Origin: Nevskia sp.
GTDB taxonomy: Bacteria; Pseudomonadota; Gammaproteobacteria; Nevskiales; Nevskiaceae
Assembly: GCA_023229645.1 (NCBI GenBank)
Contig: JALNYU010000004.1
Span: 186,001 to 250,000, forward strand
Direction of reading: 5' to 3'
Length of the DNA: 64,000 bases
Positions 54,801 through 61,907 of this stretch are shown here, one piece after another (position 1 is the stretch's first letter; each line of letters begins with the position of its first letter). The notes below the pieces were generated by a model. The model was given only the letters and a program-made list of their open reading frames with translations. It had not been told where the DNA came from and made no database searches. A program made the position numbers and the translations under genes.

Positions 54801-56988
54801 CGAACATCTTGGCGAGGAACTAGAATCCGCTTTGGAATCGAACGACGGCGCCATAAGAACCAAGATAAAGGAGTATGTGGCTGCATTTATTGGCCACGTC
54901 CTGAAAAAGGCGTCGGGACATGTGGATTTTCCGGAATTCGATAGGACCTGTGATCTGGACGGGTGGCTAGATTCCTACTTGGGATCCACCAGCATGTATG
55001 AGGTTAGGCGATTTGTCGAAGACAATATAGGCGACTGGATCGCCCAGGCTGCCGTTGATTCCCTTGAGTCCTGGACGACGTTTTGCCGGTTGCATGGTGC
55101 CCGAGCCCAACAAATTGGGCTTCATGCTGTAGCTCAACGCCTCCAGGGTGCCGATTCCTCGAAGGCTATCAGCTTGCTTGGAGAGGCATGGAAGTGCTAT
55201 AGCGAGTTCTTTTACGAGGATGAAATGTCCTCCAGTATTTGTGCCTGCCTATTGAAGTTAGATGCAAAGAAAGGTGCCGACCTGATGTATGCGAGCTTTC
55301 GGCACCAATTTCAGCGATACCCTGGCTCCATTGTCTATCGCCTTCCCAAGCTTTTAGAATTTTCTTCTTTCCTCAAGCCATTCGACGCGGTTCATTTATA
55401 TGATGTGTGGGCAGCATACAATCGCCAGCTTGCCTTGGGCCTAGCCACCAAGCAGATCGATTTGTCCTGGCTGCGCGAGCCGATCGAAGAGGATTTTCAA
55501 AGGACAGTGGTTCAATATCTGCTGCGGCTGCTGAGCTACCCAGTGGTGGACGTTCGCCTGCTCGCTCAGGACGAACTCTTTAGATTGTCGACGGAAAGAG
55601 TTGATGTTGAGCAACTCGTCTTTGACATGTGGCCCGCGCTCAAAGATGGAGAGCGGGAATATGTTGGTGCGCTTATGTTTGCGCACGTTCTATCGGATAC
55701 CGCTTATGCAAAGCGGCGGGCTAATGCCCTCCTTCTGTTGGGCAACTCCAGCTCCCACCATGGCATCAGGGCAACCATTTCTGATGCAATAGTCTCTGCG
55801 TCACGCGGCCCAGGTGTCGTTGACCAACTGGTGGTTGACCAAGCTGAGGCGCTGAGACGTGCCCCATCGGTGATTATTCCTCGGATACAGCCTATCCGCC
55901 TGCCAGCAGTTTACTACTCTAGGTATCTGGACTGGGCGGAAGAAGTGTTGTCTAGAGTTGCTCCTCCGAAGATGCTCGAAGCGCATGTGCGTGCAACGTT
56001 AGAGCGCAATTACCCGGAAGCGGCTACGGGGCGAGATAGAGAGGCGGAAACGCATATGCGCCATAACATCAACACGAATTTCGACAATCGAGAAATTAGT
56101 GGAACATATGAGCAGGCGGCCAGAGCTTCAATCAACCAGGCCCTTCATGAATTGATGTCGAACGGCTTAGTTGACGTGAAAGCACTTGGACAAAACGAAG
56201 ACGTCCTACGAGTGCGGGATCCGTCAGATATGTTGTGGCGCAAAATGCCCAGACCTTCCGAGGTCACTTGGATTGACCCGACGCTTGATGACAAGGCGTT
56301 TTTGGATCATGTTGACCTAGAAGACAACGTCCTCAAGCTGAGTGGCCATGAGCAAAGATGGCTCACCGTTTTTGAATGCACCGAACAGAGGCAGGGGGAT
56401 GGAATTAGCAGCAGCTTAAAATATCGAGCGACCAAAGCGAGAATCCATGTTTTCGGAGCGATCATTGGGCAGCCGATTCCGACGCTCGAACACGTATCTC
56501 GTGAAATAGATAAGGGTTGCCTACGCAGAACACGCAATCTTTATCGATTCGAACTGCGGGATGTGCCACCGCGGAGAACTTCTGCGGTCCTTCCCATCTT
56601 CCAAAGTACCTCGCGGAAATTCCGCGGGCGCCACACCCCTGATTTGGCTGCGATTGCGCCTGATCTTGTCGAAAGGTACAAGTTGACTCCCTTAGCGCAG
56701 GATCCTTTTGGTTGGTCCCTGAATGGGAAGGCGGTGGTTCGCTCCATCGAATGGCAAGAGGCATTTGATCAAGGTAGACGGCTTGATGAGCCAAGGTCTA
56801 GTGGCTTTCTTCTGCAGATTGACCGAGAGTTTTCGGAAGATCTTTCTAGGGATCTGGGAGTGGAGTTATGGGCGCATCTGGCAGTACGACGCGGCATCGA
56901 TAAATACAAGCCCGAGTGCGTAGCAGAGTGGCGCGAGAAGCGGTTTCTCGCCCGTTTAAATACCAATTCTTGTCTGCCAACGAATTGA
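51769..56988 (+). CDS. Avs-like defence protein, C-terminal part: STAND and helical sensor (frameshifted)
   Basis: About 1,735 residues continuing the gene above. True homology begins at the C run: NVLIVLSSRYPEALPASLRQ is the strand and Arg-bearing sensor that follows Walker B in STAND ATPases. A winged-helix-like region follows, then more than 1,000 residues of Leu/Trp/Ala-rich helical repeats suited to target recognition. The ATG at 51769 has no ribosome site and lies within the ATPase core, so separate function is unlikely. Codon use is more AT-rich than the flagellar genes, consistent with transfer. Confidence 0.83.
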   Translation: MEHPPPNVLIVLSSRYPEALPASLRQHIASSADRHIQVPRFSQSQIIRFFELRDVHVEHDLIEDVERISCGVPIYLEYLANILNGQTKFDQKKYLSTLPTLRDDKIDRYHEHLWELCSKDDVSVYILAFLALRQEFTSPAILVELLKLAGVTATTLSVHNSLAALRHVLRISDAKSVAIRHSSLEEYVSERTSSLRDDLNKAIVTWYTENPGTDEAWRHYFRHLRQLGETQELLRSCNDEWVNKAWAHYRPMAEIQRNLDIAWEAASSEHDFVEFIRIGLLKQRVALATQNLGDSEEHIAEVILDIGRSGEALRRVWDGERPECGRHDFAKFSLHYVASTGHSLPEHILRTGLGEEFSGSPAEFRTWLMARSYVADPVDLVISIEDTDWAGDSNDDDNSLLEGARGPKLDIQLAVIQQLAESRRLSALQNISGNTAIRPLIRQSANLASSCLYRAADHNFDISTQVQASDFNKLPRYFQRWAVLKLASIPAPDATAALPIAKPRLPAQFLNEQGNELNPALFILFDELRALCFLDDLALPWIEAHIGSLDGPLPILIRCLGRVARLWAAFRKQSNVSSWALRELKEVAFALDLQSSQFESLGSRDELAKLYYKRHTTKFFEPVWRVAAMILDAEDLSGLGTWWLALEGGLKARRHPGATRRFAAIAHQKLAPYHSGVTHQILVQAEQNARADEETSELAAELLACARAWGQSGFQDEAQRLWQELLIVACGLGWRKDYQFNSIIDPLQLASAADPEHIVDRLQEQLELIHQLIGTAQGKTTAVAIEGLTEWLTPLNHSLALRMIEKEEDYIYRERALRDLIRALIDTGHADLRLLLSLVATMSKWRDYTDFDEQTRPALFEVYEAAIKQADYDVAQSTYDFARHVLLVEKEQPGEVGRWAHYWTEHGNAPASVIADLSLIVPPKDKEQSGIHETIGEETDLSMAQKADVDAFAGAGPEAIDALLDALSMKSAVRERLRQLRSVHSDWLHTLAKLAKLRLSEDLTSDFDKSFEHLGEELESALESNDGAIRTKIKEYVAAFIGHVLKKASGHVDFPEFDRTCDLDGWLDSYLGSTSMYEVRRFVEDNIGDWIAQAAVDSLESWTTFCRLHGARAQQIGLHAVAQRLQGADSSKAISLLGEAWKCYSEFFYEDEMSSSICACLLKLDAKKGADLMYASFRHQFQRYPGSIVYRLPKLLEFSSFLKPFDAVHLYDVWAAYNRQLALGLATKQIDLSWLREPIEEDFQRTVVQYLLRLLSYPVVDVRLLAQDELFRLSTERVDVEQLVFDMWPALKDGEREYVGALMFAHVLSDTAYAKRRANALLLLGNSSSHHGIRATISDAIVSASRGPGVVDQLVVDQAEALRRAPSVIIPRIQPIRLPAVYYSRYLDWAEEVLSRVAPPKMLEAHVRATLERNYPEAATGRDREAETHMRHNINTNFDNREISGTYEQAARASINQALHELMSNGLVDVKALGQNEDVLRVRDPSDMLWRKMPRPSEVTWIDPTLDDKAFLDHVDLEDNVLKLSGHEQRWLTVFECTEQRQGDGISSSLKYRATKARIHVFGAIIGQPIPTLEHVSREIDKGCLRRTRNLYRFELRDVPPRRTSAVLPIFQSTSRKFRGRHTPDLAAIAPDLVERYKLTPLAQDPFGWSLNGKAVVRSIEWQEAFDQGRRLDEPRSSGFLLQIDREFSEDLSRDLGVELWAHLAVRRGIDKYKPECVAEWREKRFLARLNTNSCLPTN
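51777..51785 (+). repeat. Nine-C run at the frameshift
   Basis: A homopolymer of nine C sits exactly where the two frames of the Avs-like gene meet. Eight C (or eleven) would restore one frame. It may be a slippage switch, a decay mutation, or a base-calling error. Confidence 0.9.
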
Positions 56989-57816
56989 ACCGTTTATCGG
57001 GAATCGTCCGGCGGTTGATTGTCCGGAGCGTCAATTTGAGGCGGCGAGAATTCGGGTATCAGTGGCCGGTTGTGGCCCGCCGGAGACATTACGCGATTTC
57101 CCGTTAGCTGCCACTGGCCGTCAATTTGACGCCGAAGAGGCTTGCCGCGATCAGCTGCAACGGGCCGATCCGCGTCGATGCGCCGCGTAAAGATTGGGGG
57201 CCGGTGTGCTCGATGTCGGATCAGTGCATTTTTCAGGAAGGGGCGTCGAAGGTGGTATGCGACTCCGTCGCGCTGAAGGGTGTGACGCCGTTCGCTACGC
57301 TCACAAAAGCCTTGACACAGCACGCAATCCCCTGGATTGCCGGAAAGCCGCGCCGGGAGCGGCTTTCCGTGTATTCGCATCGACCTTCCAATGTATTCGG
57401 TGACCTTCGCAAATGCCCTTCCAATCAGCGTTTGAGCGTATTCGCACCCCCTGTTTCAGAAGCGCCGCCGGATCGTCGCCGCGCTTCCCCTGCGGCTAGG
57501 CGATGTAATGCAGGTCGGTCCCGCGATGTAATGCGCCAGGTCGGGGCAAGGCAGCCACGGCGCGGCCCGGAGTGTAATGCGGGTGCCTGCAAGGGCGCAG
57601 GGTGCAGGCGACCGCCATTTGCGGGACAGGGTCGGCGCCGTGCTCGCCGCGTCAAGGGTGAAATGCACAGGCCTGCGGCCCGCCCTTGACCCGGCTGCGC
57701 GCGCCGCTGTGTTGGTTTTCCGCAAACGGCGACCGCCAGGGGTGCGTTCTAAATTTTGCGAGCCGAGATGCCCCAACGTCCCGTCTTCATTCGCGACAAT
57801 TCAAGCTGCGCGAGGC
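56989..57816. other. Gene-poor stretch, probable mobile-element debris
   Basis: About 830 bases without a believable gene. GC is high from 57,450 on. A perfect 11-bp stem, CGGAAAGCCGC with GCGGCTTTCCG, lies at 57341-57369, and phrases such as TATTCGCA and GTAATGC recur. Longer frames here (for example 57126-57689) have skewed composition and no recognisable domain. Confidence 0.5.
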
Positions 57817-57863
57817 TTGAATCGAGAGATTGGAGCGCTTAGCATGACAGTGTCACACACTGT
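57817..57863 (+). promoter_or_regulatory. parDE promoter and operator
   Basis: TTGAAT (57817-57822) and TAGCAT (57840-57845) are 17 bases apart. Just after lies a perfect palindrome, ACAGTGT-CAC-ACACTGT (57847-57863), where the RNA should start. That is the expected place for autorepression by ParD or ParDE. Confidence 0.65.
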
Positions 57864-57883
57864 TTTTAGGTGGAGAACTGCCA

Positions 57884-58162
57884 ATGGCCCGCACTAGCCG
57901 ACCCGTCACCGTGACCTTGGGCGAGCTGCAAAAGCACGTCGATGCCCGGGTTGAGTCCGGCGCCTACGCTTCGACCAGCGAGGTGCTGCGCGCCGCCGTC
58001 CGCGCCCTCGACCGCGAGGAAAGTGCGGTCAACGACTGGCTGCGGCAGCGCGTGGACGAGGCGTTCGCCGATCCGCGTCCGAACGTGCCGGCTGGCGACG
58101 TGTTCAAGCGCTTGCGTGCGCATCACGCGCAGCAGGTGAGAGCCGAGCGGAATGAAGCATAA
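57884..58162 (+). CDS. parD: ParD-type antitoxin
   Basis: A 92-residue antitoxin. The N-terminal ribbon-helix-helix (PVTVTLGELQKHVDARVESG, YASTSEVLRAAVRALDREE) should bind the operator upstream; the C-terminal tail (about 55-92) should wrap the toxin. GGAG lies 13 bases before the ATG. It overlaps parE by 11 bases. Such pairs help keep islands in place. Confidence 0.9.
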   Translation: MARTSRPVTVTLGELQKHVDARVESGAYASTSEVLRAAVRALDREESAVNDWLRQRVDEAFADPRPNVPAGDVFKRLRAHHAQQVRAERNEA

Positions 58163-58466
58163 GGTCAGCTTCCGACCGCGGGCCGAAAATGACCTATTCG
58201 AGCTGTACCGCTACATCGCCGAAGACTCCGGGCTTGCCATCGCCGGGGGCTATATCGAGCGGATTGAAGCCGCCTGCCTGGGATTCGAAACCTTTCCCCC
58301 GCGGGGCCACGCGCGGGATGACATCCGCCCCGGTCTGCGGACTCTGGACTTCGAGCGCCGTGCGGTCATCGTGTATCAGGTCCTGGCGCAAGAAGTCGTC
58401 ATCGTGCGGATTTTCTACGGCGGCCAGGACTACGAACGCAAACTGCTGGCGCAGGTGTCGGAGTAG
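58152..58466 (+). CDS. parE: ParE-type toxin
   Basis: A 104-residue RelE/ParE-superfamily toxin. Typical blocks are VSFRPRAENDLFELYRYIAE, the central GHARDDIRPGLRTLDFERRA, and VVIVRIFYGGQDYERKLLAQ. ParE toxins of this type poison DNA gyrase; the target here is inferred from family. Translation is coupled to parD by overlap. Confidence 0.9.
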   Translation: MKHKVSFRPRAENDLFELYRYIAEDSGLAIAGGYIERIEAACLGFETFPPRGHARDDIRPGLRTLDFERRAVIVYQVLAQEVVIVRIFYGGQDYERKLLAQVSE

Positions 58467-59047
58467 AGGCTGTCGATTAACACCCAAGCGCCGAGGAACT
58501 GAAGCGCCCGATCGTCCGAACACGTCCAAAGCCGTTCATACACGTCCACCAGAAAGCGCTTATCGGGTCGGCGGTTCGGTAGGTTTTTCAGTACAGATTT
58601 CGCGGGGCAACAGGAAGGGCAACATTGCCCGTCGTGACTGTTCATCATCTTTAAAATAAAGCGCTTGGACTATCGATTCGAGAGAGCCTCACCATTAAAT
58701 TTTGCATTGGCGTCCAGCAACGCCCAATAGAGCCGAAAACTTCTATGGTTTTCGGCTTTTTTATTGCCCGAGATATCACACAGCGTCCATTACTGTCCGG
58801 CGACAGTCAGACGAATCTGGAGAAATCTGTGGGATATGTTGTTTCGCCCCCAAAAGCCCAGCCATGCAATTAGCGCTTAGAAACGCGGTCTAGCGAAAGG
58901 CCTTCGGCGGTTCAGCACAAATATTCGATGGCTGGACTTCCCCCGATACAGTAGGCATTCCGGCTCTATGCTTTGAGCATAGAAGGAAGTACATGAGTAC
59001 CCAGAGATTTACCCCGGGCTTTACGTTGCGCCGATGTCTGATATGAT
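58467..59047. other. Right end of the island and flank
   Basis: No gene. It carries integrase-arm-like repeats (58511-58550, 58604-58623), the probable island end near 58,690, the terminator at 58731-58764 and a perfect 7-bp hairpin (CTATGCT-TTG-AGCATAG, 58966-58982). Confidence 0.6.
58731..58764 (+). terminator. Orphan terminator, probably of tRNA-Met
   Basis: AGCCGAAAAC, loop TTCTATG, GTTTTCGGCT, then TTTTT. It lies just past the probable island end, so before insertion it would have followed the tRNA gene. Confidence 0.85.
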
Positions 59048-59062
59048 TGTTATAACATAACA
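59048..59062 (+). promoter_or_regulatory. Zur-box-like operator before the zigA-like gene
   Basis: TGTTAT-AAC-ATAACA is a perfect inverted repeat, very close to known Zur boxes, and ends 13 bases before the ATG. Zinc-loaded Zur should repress here. Confidence 0.75.
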
Positions 59063-59075
59063 TTTGGAGTTGAAT

Positions 59076-60290
59076 ATGAGCTTACATAAGCTCCCGGTTA
59101 CCGTTCTTTCCGGATTTCTCGGCGCAGGCAAGACGACGCTGCTCAACCACGTGCTTCGCAATCGTGAAGGGCTACGTGTCGCTGTGATCGTAAACGACAT
59201 GAGCGAAATTAACATCGATGCTTCGATGGTGCGTGATGGCGCAAAGCTTTCTCACACCGAAGAAAAACTCATCGAGTTCAGTAATGGCTGCATCTGCTGC
59301 ACGCTACGCGAAGACTTGCTCAAGGAAGTAGCGAAACTGGCGCAAGAAGGCCGCTATGACTACCTGCTCATCGAATCCACAGGCATCTCCGAGCCGATGC
59401 CTGTTGCTGCTACGTTCGAAGTGCGCGATGAGCACGGCTTCTCCCTGAGTGACGTTGCACGGCTGGATACCATGGTCACCGTGGTTGATGCGCTAAACCT
59501 GCTGCGCGATTATTGCTCTGCTGACTTCCTGCGCGATCGCGGTGAATCGATGGGGCCGGGGGATGACCGCTGTGTCGTGGATTTGCTGGCTGATCAAATC
59601 GAGTTCGTTGATACCATTATCATCAACAAATTCGACGAGGTCGATGCGTTAAAGCAGCAGACCCTCCTCGCGCTGGTTAGGGCATTGAATCCTGCGGCAA
59701 AAATCCTTACTGCGAGTCACAGTATGGTGCCGCTTAAGGAGATACTCGACACTAAGCGCTTCAGCTTCGAGCAGGCCGAGCGCAACCCGCGTTGGGCGCA
59801 GGAATTGGCTGGCGATCATCGCCCTGAAACCGAGGCCTACGGAATTACGAGCTTCGTTTACCGTGCACGGCGGCCTTTCCATCCGCAGCGGTTAATGAAA
59901 TTCTTTGGTACGGATTGGGATGGGGTACTGCGAAGCAAGGGCTATTTCTGGCTAGCAACGCGCATGGGCTGGGCGGGCGAATTGAGCATGGCCGGCCCAG
60001 CGCTGCAGTATCAGGCAGCAGGCTTCTGGTGGGCTAGCGAAATGGCAGAAATGCCTGAAGACCCCGAACACGTCGCTCATCTCCGGAAAGACTGGCACGC
60101 CGAGTTCGGCGACCGTCGTCAGGAACTGGTATTCATAGGCATTGATATGGATGAGGCGGCGCTACGTCGGCGGCTGGATTTCTGCCTACTCACTGATGCC
60201 GAAATGCGACTAGGACAGGCAGGCTGGCACAGTTTGCCCGATCCTTTTCCAACATGGCACGCAGATGAAAATAGCGCACTGACAGCTTGA
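59076..60290 (+). CDS. zigA: COG0523 GTPase, ZigA-like zinc chaperone
   Basis: A 404-residue CobW/COG0523-family GTPase. G1 is [15 protein letters not shown], the metal-binding CxCC motif is [12 protein letters not shown], and the guanine-binding motif is NKFDE. The C-terminal CobW_C domain includes [20 protein letters not shown]. Such proteins pass zinc to client enzymes when zinc is short. The Zur-type operator and nearby zur gene support zinc over cobalt or nickel. ATG at 59076 has GGAG upstream. Confidence 0.88.
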   Translation: MSLHKLPVTVLSGFLGAGKTTLLNHVLRNREGLRVAVIVNDMSEINIDASMVRDGAKLSHTEEKLIEFSNGCICCTLREDLLKEVAKLAQEGRYDYLLIESTGISEPMPVAATFEVRDEHGFSLSDVARLDTMVTVVDALNLLRDYCSADFLRDRGESMGPGDDRCVVDLLADQIEFVDTIIINKFDEVDALKQQTLLALVRALNPAAKILTASHSMVPLKEILDTKRFSFEQAERNPRWAQELAGDHRPETEAYGITSFVYRARRPFHPQRLMKFFGTDWDGVLRSKGYFWLATRMGWAGELSMAGPALQYQAAGFWWASEMAEMPEDPEHVAHLRKDWHAEFGDRRQELVFIGIDMDEAALRRRLDFCLLTDAEMRLGQAGWHSLPDPFPTWHADENSALTA

Positions 60291-60857
60291 GCCGGGCAAC
60301 GTAACCCCACCTTCATCCGGCATACAAAAGCCAAACGGCAATGAAGCTAAATTGCGCGACAACCCGTTGATCTTGGGGCGCTCCGATGGACAGATCAATC
60401 TATCTACCAGGGTGGGCGCGCGCCAGAAGTCTGCGGAATTTAGGTACCGATAATCAGAATTAATCGTGCTGTGATAGCGCCGCCGATGCACCGGCGGCGC
60501 CCCGCTTGAGTCCGCGCGTACACCTACGGCCCGCTGGTCCGCCACTGACGATACCCTGTGCTGGAGACCGTCAGCTGCCGGATGTCCGAGCACGGCGAAA
60601 TGGCTGAGATACCGCTCGGCCCATCACGCTTCACCGCGATTTTCACTAAATACGTCGCCGTTTTTTCGATTTCCAGCGCCAGGGGCAGGTTTCGTCAAGT
60701 TGCTTTCTTCTCGCTGCGAAGAACCGTTTGGTCTTCTGCCCGAGCATGATCCTTAACTATCTTGGGCCACTGGGTTGAGCCCGGCCATCGTGGTCGAGCC
60801 ATGCGTCCAAGAAGCGGAGCGCTCAGCGCACGGCTCAAACTTGGCCGTGGCGATCAA
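60291..60857. other. Gene-free gap between zigA-like gene and zur
   Basis: No convincing gene on either strand. A perfect 9-bp stem, GCGCCGCCG-ATGCAC-CGGCGGCGC, lies at 60477-60500 with no T run. Confidence 0.55.
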
Positions 60858-61346
60858 TTATTCAGCCCCCGCCTCGTTACAATCCTGACACAAGCCTCTT
60901 ACTTCGATGATCTGCTTCTCAGACTTGAAGCCCCGGCTCCTTGCGGCCTTGCTAATGACTGCGGCTAGAGGCTTTGACTCAAGTTCGTCGGATCTGCCAC
61001 ACGATGAGCAGACCAGGTAAAGGCCCTCGTGCGCATGCTCAGGGTGCGCGCAGGCTACAAACGCCTGAGCAGAAGCGAGACGATGAACCAGCCCAACGCG
61101 AGTGAGGAAATCGAGCTGGCGGTAAACCGTCAGCGGCGCGAGCTTGCGCCCTTCTCGTGTTTCTAGCAGCGCGAGCAGCTCGTAGGCAGATACTGGGCGC
61201 GCTTGTGCAAAAAGTTCTGCATAGGCATTGATCCGCGCGGGTGTTAGCTTTTCACCAGCCTCGGCGCAGCGCTTTTCCGCCAGTTGCAACGCGCCTGGAG
61301 GCAGGCTCGTGGGACGTTTCAATCTGCCAGCTGCTTTTATAGACAT
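60858..61346 (-). CDS. zur: Zinc uptake regulator Zur (Fur family)
   Basis: A 162-residue Fur-family repressor. The winged helix has LTPARINAYAELFAQARPVS and LAPLTVYRQLDFLTRVGLVH. The metal region has HPEHAHEGLYLVC with CSSC, and CQDC near the end, giving the two cysteine pairs of the structural zinc site. Zur rather than Fur is favoured by sequence form and by the neighbouring COG0523 gene. An operator-like repeat touches its ATG, suggesting self-control. Confidence 0.87.
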   Translation of the reverse strand: MSIKAAGRLKRPTSLPPGALQLAEKRCAEAGEKLTPARINAYAELFAQARPVSAYELLALLETREGRKLAPLTVYRQLDFLTRVGLVHRLASAQAFVACAHPEHAHEGLYLVCSSCGRSDELESKPLAAVISKAARSRGFKSEKQIIEVRGLCQDCNEAGAE

Positions 61347-61361
61347 TGTTAAAGAATAACA
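61347..61361 (-). promoter_or_regulatory. Zur-box-like operator at the zur start
   Basis: TGTTAAAGAATAACA (plus strand), an inverted repeat like the one at 59048, directly next to the zur ATG. No ribosome site is seen, so the message may be leaderless or the start may lie further in. Confidence 0.6.
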
Positions 61362-61453
61362 TCGGCGAAGCGCGAATCGGTGCGTTAGGGATTATCTGAT
61401 TTTCGCACGGCGCTTGCGTCAATCCTGGCAGCACCTCAAAAGCGGAGAGACCG

Positions 61454-61661
61454 ATGAAACAGCAAACCCTAGCCAATGGCTTTGAGAAATGCCAGCGTAC
61501 GGCCAAGTGTCGGAAGTTTCTGTCGGAGAAAGAGCAGATCATGCCGTGGGCGGAACTGTGCCGGTTGATCAAGCCCTACTATTACTATTACACCGGTCGG
61601 TCCGGTCGCAAGCCGATGGGTCTAGGGCGGATGCTGCGGATCTATTTTCTGCAGCAGTGGT
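61454..61661 (+). pseudogene. IS5-type transposase N-terminal stub
   Basis: About 70 codons match the start of IS5-group transposases: MKQQTLANGFEKCQRTAKC, MPWAELCRLIKPYYYY and GLGRMLRIYFLQQWF. The reading stops matching after QQWF, exactly where the 207-bp palindromic element begins. The rest of the transposase is missing from the window. Confidence 0.85.
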
Positions 61662-61868
61662 TTATTGATTCGGCGACAAAATAGTTGAACGCGGTGCTAC
61701 GCGGCAATTTGAGATCGCACTTTTTCGAGACGGCGTGAGTGGCCGAATTAATAATAAAATCAAATTGCTTTGTTACTGATCCGGCCATTTCTCGCTTGCT
61801 CGGACATGCGGCATCCGCTTTGGCATTGCACTGCCTTTATTCAAGTACTTAATGGCCGGATCAATAAC
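61662..61868. repeat. 207-bp palindromic double element, copy B
   Basis: Inverted copy of 12182-12388, about 94 percent identical by eye. Its left end abuts the truncated IS5 transposase. The two units with inverted ends GTTATTGATCCGGCC and TTATTGATTCGGC are kept. Confidence 0.85.
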
Positions 61869-61907
61869 GTGTCTGACCCGAGCAAATAACAAAACCAAGG
61901 GACGGCA

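Larger units (their letters stand above)
48720..58690. mobile_element. Integrated genomic island at tRNA-Met
   Basis: The island starts at the tRNA 3' end with an integrase and probably ends near 58,690, just before an orphan terminator at 58,731. Both ends share integrase-arm-like sequence: GGGGCAACANNNNGGGCAAC at 48848-48867 and 58604-58623, and clusters of GTCCA/GTCCG at about 48733-48830 and 58511-58550. A long exact duplicate of the tRNA end was not found, so the right junction is approximate. Cargo: defective integrase, Avs-like gene, mobile debris, parDE. Confidence 0.75.

Noticed and set aside
57126..57689. Plus-strand frame of 187 codons
   Set aside because: Arg/Pro/Cys-rich composition, no domain, no ribosome site and spanning a perfect hairpin; treated as non-coding debris.
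58566..58578. GGTCGGCGGTTCG, identical to 13 bases of the tRNA-Met T arm (48688-48700), as attR
   Set aside because: The match stops before the tRNA 3' end, while a true attR should carry on to the CCA end; kept only as a possible decayed site.
60477..60500. Perfect hairpin as terminator of the zigA-like gene
   Set aside because: It is almost 190 bases past the stop and lacks a T run, so termination cannot be supported.
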